Part shown: positions 62,537 to 64,000 of the stretch, piece by piece
Layout of the letters: each line of letters opens with the position of its first letter
Numbering within the stretch: the stretch's first letter is position 1
Origin: Streptococcus sp. Marseille-Q0941
GTDB taxonomy: Bacteria > Bacillota > Bacilli > Lactobacillales > Streptococcaceae
Direction: 5' to 3'
DNA: 64,000 bases
NCBI RefSeq assembly: GCF_943736975.1
Contig: NZ_CALSFO010000007.1
Location: forward strand, 1-64,000
Notes under the pieces: generated by a model
Database searches by the model: none
What the model saw: the letters and a program-made list of their open reading frames with translations, nothing else
What the model was told of the DNA's origin: nothing
Made by a program: the position numbers and the translations under genes

Positions 62537-64000
62537 ATGAATTTACATCAACCCTTGCATGTCTTGCCTGGCGTGGGACCTAAATCAGCAGAGAAATATG
62601 CCAAACTAGGAATTGAAAACTTGCGAGATCTCTTGCTCTACTTTCCTTTCCGTTATGAAGATTTTAAGACCAAGCAGGTACTAGAGTTAGAAGACGGTGA
62701 AAAAGCCGTTCTGTCTGGTCAGGTGGTGACACCAGCTAGTGTTCAGTATTATGGTTTTAAGCGGAATCGCCTGCGCTTTAGCCTCAAGCAGGGAGAGGTT
62801 GTTTTTGCGGTTAACTTTTTTAATCAACCCTACCTAGCAGACAAGATAGAGCTTGGCGCGACACTAGCTGTTTTTGGCAAGTGGGATCGTGCCAAGGCTA
62901 GCCTCACAGGCATGAAGGTTTTAGCTCAAGTCGAGGATGACCTCCAACCTGTCTATCGTCTAGCGCAAGGTGTCAGTCAAGCAGGACTTGTGAAAGTCAT
63001 CAAGACAGCCTTTGATCAGGGATTGGACCTCTTGATAGAGGAAAATCTACCCCAGTCCTTGTTAGACAAATACAAACTTATGCCCCGTAGTCAGGCTGTT
63101 CGTGCCATGCATTTTCCCAAGGATTTGGCTGAATACAAACAGGCTCTTCGTCGAATCAAGTTTGAGGAACTCTTCTATTTCCAAATGCAGTTACAGACTC
63201 TCAAGTCTAAAAATAAGGTTCACGGAAGTGGCTTGGTTCTGAATTGGTCTCAGGAAAAACTAACGGCAGTAAAAGAACAGTTACCTTTTGTTTTGACCCA
63301 AGCCCAAGAAAAGAGTCTGCAAGAAATCCTAACAGATATGAAGTCAGACAATCACATGAATCGCCTTCTACAAGGGGATGTCGGTAGCGGGAAAACAGTT
63401 GTTGCAGGTCTGGCCATGTATGCTGCTGTAACGGCTGGTTACCAGGCGGCCCTCATGGTTCCAACAGAAATTCTTGCAGAGCAACATGTTGAAAGTCTTA
63501 AGAGTCTCTTTCCGGATTTGAGATTGGCTCTCCTAACAGGTTCCTTGAAAGTTGCTGAAAAACGTAAGGTCTTGGAAACCATTGCCAAGGGGGAAGCAGA
63601 TGTGATTGTCGGAACCCATGCTCTTATACAGGATGGGGTGGACTATGCTCGACTTGGTTTGATTATCATTGATGAGCAACACCGCTTTGGTGTGGGACAA
63701 AGGCGTATCCTACGCGAAAAAGGAGAAAATCCAGATGTCCTCATGATGACGGCAACTCCCATACCACGGACCTTAGCCATCACTGCCTTTGGGGATATAG
63801 ATGTTTCTGTTATTGATCAGATGCCAGCAGGACGCAAACCAATCGTAACTCGCTGGACCAAGCATGAGCAATTGCCACAGATCTTGACTTGGTTGGAGGG
63901 GGAGATTCAAAATGGTTCTCAAGCCTACGTCATTTCACCCTTGATTGAAGAATCAGAAGCTCTGGATCTGAAAAATGCCATTGCCTTATCAGAGGAATTG
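62537..64000 (+). CDS. recG: ATP-dependent DNA helicase RecG (3' end beyond the window)
   Basis: 488 codons of RecG are present without a stop, so it is cut by the window edge. The wedge domain (about 1-235, starting MNLHQPLHVLPGVGPKSAEKY) is followed by helicase motifs: Walker A QGDVGSGKT (near 278), PTEILAEQH, GTHALIQ, DEQHRFG and TATPIPRTLA. RecG remodels stalled forks and Holliday junctions. AGGAGAGGAG precedes the ATG, 24 nt after alr. Confidence 0.97.
   Translation, partial: MNLHQPLHVLPGVGPKSAEKYAKLGIENLRDLLLYFPFRYEDFKTKQVLELEDGEKAVLSGQVVTPASVQYYGFKRNRLRFSLKQGEVVFAVNFFNQPYLADKIELGATLAVFGKWDRAKASLTGMKVLAQVEDDLQPVYRLAQGVSQAGLVKVIKTAFDQGLDLLIEENLPQSLLDKYKLMPRSQAVRAMHFPKDLAEYKQALRRIKFEELFYFQMQLQTLKSKNKVHGSGLVLNWSQEKLTAVKEQLPFVLTQAQEKSLQEILTDMKSDNHMNRLLQGDVGSGKTVVAGLAMYAAVTAGYQAALMVPTEILAEQHVESLKSLFPDLRLALLTGSLKVAEKRKVLETIAKGEADVIVGTHALIQDGVDYARLGLIIIDEQHRFGVGQRRILREKGENPDVLMMTATPIPRTLAITAFGDIDVSVIDQMPAGRKPIVTRWTKHEQLPQILTWLEGEIQNGSQAYVISPLIEESEALDLKNAIALSEEL

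Overview
The window is Gram-positive, low-GC chromosomal DNA of a Streptococcus of the Mitis group (S. mitis / S. oralis / S. infantis / S. pneumoniae relatives). The evidence is the gene content and local order, which recall pneumococcal blocks from memory: the YesL-HK-RR (TCS07) genes with nrdI; argS/argR/mutS(hexA); rpsL-rpsG-fusA-polC; rarA with 6S RNA; prmA-rsmE-pepF; aqp-trx; GntR-ABC; nrdR-dnaB-dnaI-der; secA-DAHP synthases-acpS-alr-recG. A choline-binding repeat protein also implies phosphocholine-decorated wall polymers. The blocks are joined in an order different from the pneumococcal one I remember, so a non-pneumococcal Mitis species is most likely. This is inference from reading; no search was run.

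Layout. 0-6.3 kb: an ArsR/CadX-type metal regulator, a tiny membrane protein, the YesL/sensor kinase/AraC-type regulator operon, a membrane protein and nrdI. 6.3-12.5 kb: a palindrome-rich element bounded by short inverted repeats, then argS divergent from argR-mutS, and a LytTR/DUF3021 pair. 12.6-24.8 kb: rpsL-rpsG-fusA, an inserted island (fossil transposases plus an LPXTG surface protein behind a promoter with a G8 tract), polC, a 50-aa protein, pepS and a GlsB-type membrane protein. 24.8-27.1 kb: an AT-rich two-gene cassette (AAA-type ATPase plus TOPRIM-like protein), a candidate anti-phage system, inserted into a terminator. 27.2-29.9 kb: a LysR regulator, queA and a lipoprotein.

29.9-36.1 kb is a tRNA-Lys accretion zone. 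The 3' end and terminator of tRNA-Lys(CTT) are repeated twice more at roughly 3.7 and 5.8 kb away, bracketing two small cargo segments: an orphan GAD-like immunity protein plus an AAC(3)-type acetyltransferase, and an Rrf2-controlled oxidoreductase/hydrolase/SDR operon with palindromic operators. The intact tRNA lies directly after a probable 6S RNA. 36.2-43 kb: rarA, small housekeeping genes, prmA-rsmE, pepF. 43.3-49.2 kb: a CAP/coiled-coil choline-binding protein, aquaporin, thioredoxin, a MarR regulator with twin 12-bp near-palindromes, lrgAB-type genes. 49.2-64 kb: YtrA-type ABC operon, nrdR-dnaB-dnaI-nitroreductase-der, secA, two tandem DAHP synthases, acpS-alr-recG (recG runs off the window).

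The genes most likely to be new biology are in the three insertions: the ATPase/TOPRIM cassette, the LPXTG island with its possibly slippage-prone promoter, and the serial tRNA-Lys insertions. Backbone genes look intact; the pseudogenes seen are the two transposase fossils and an unrecognised fragment near 31.8 kb.
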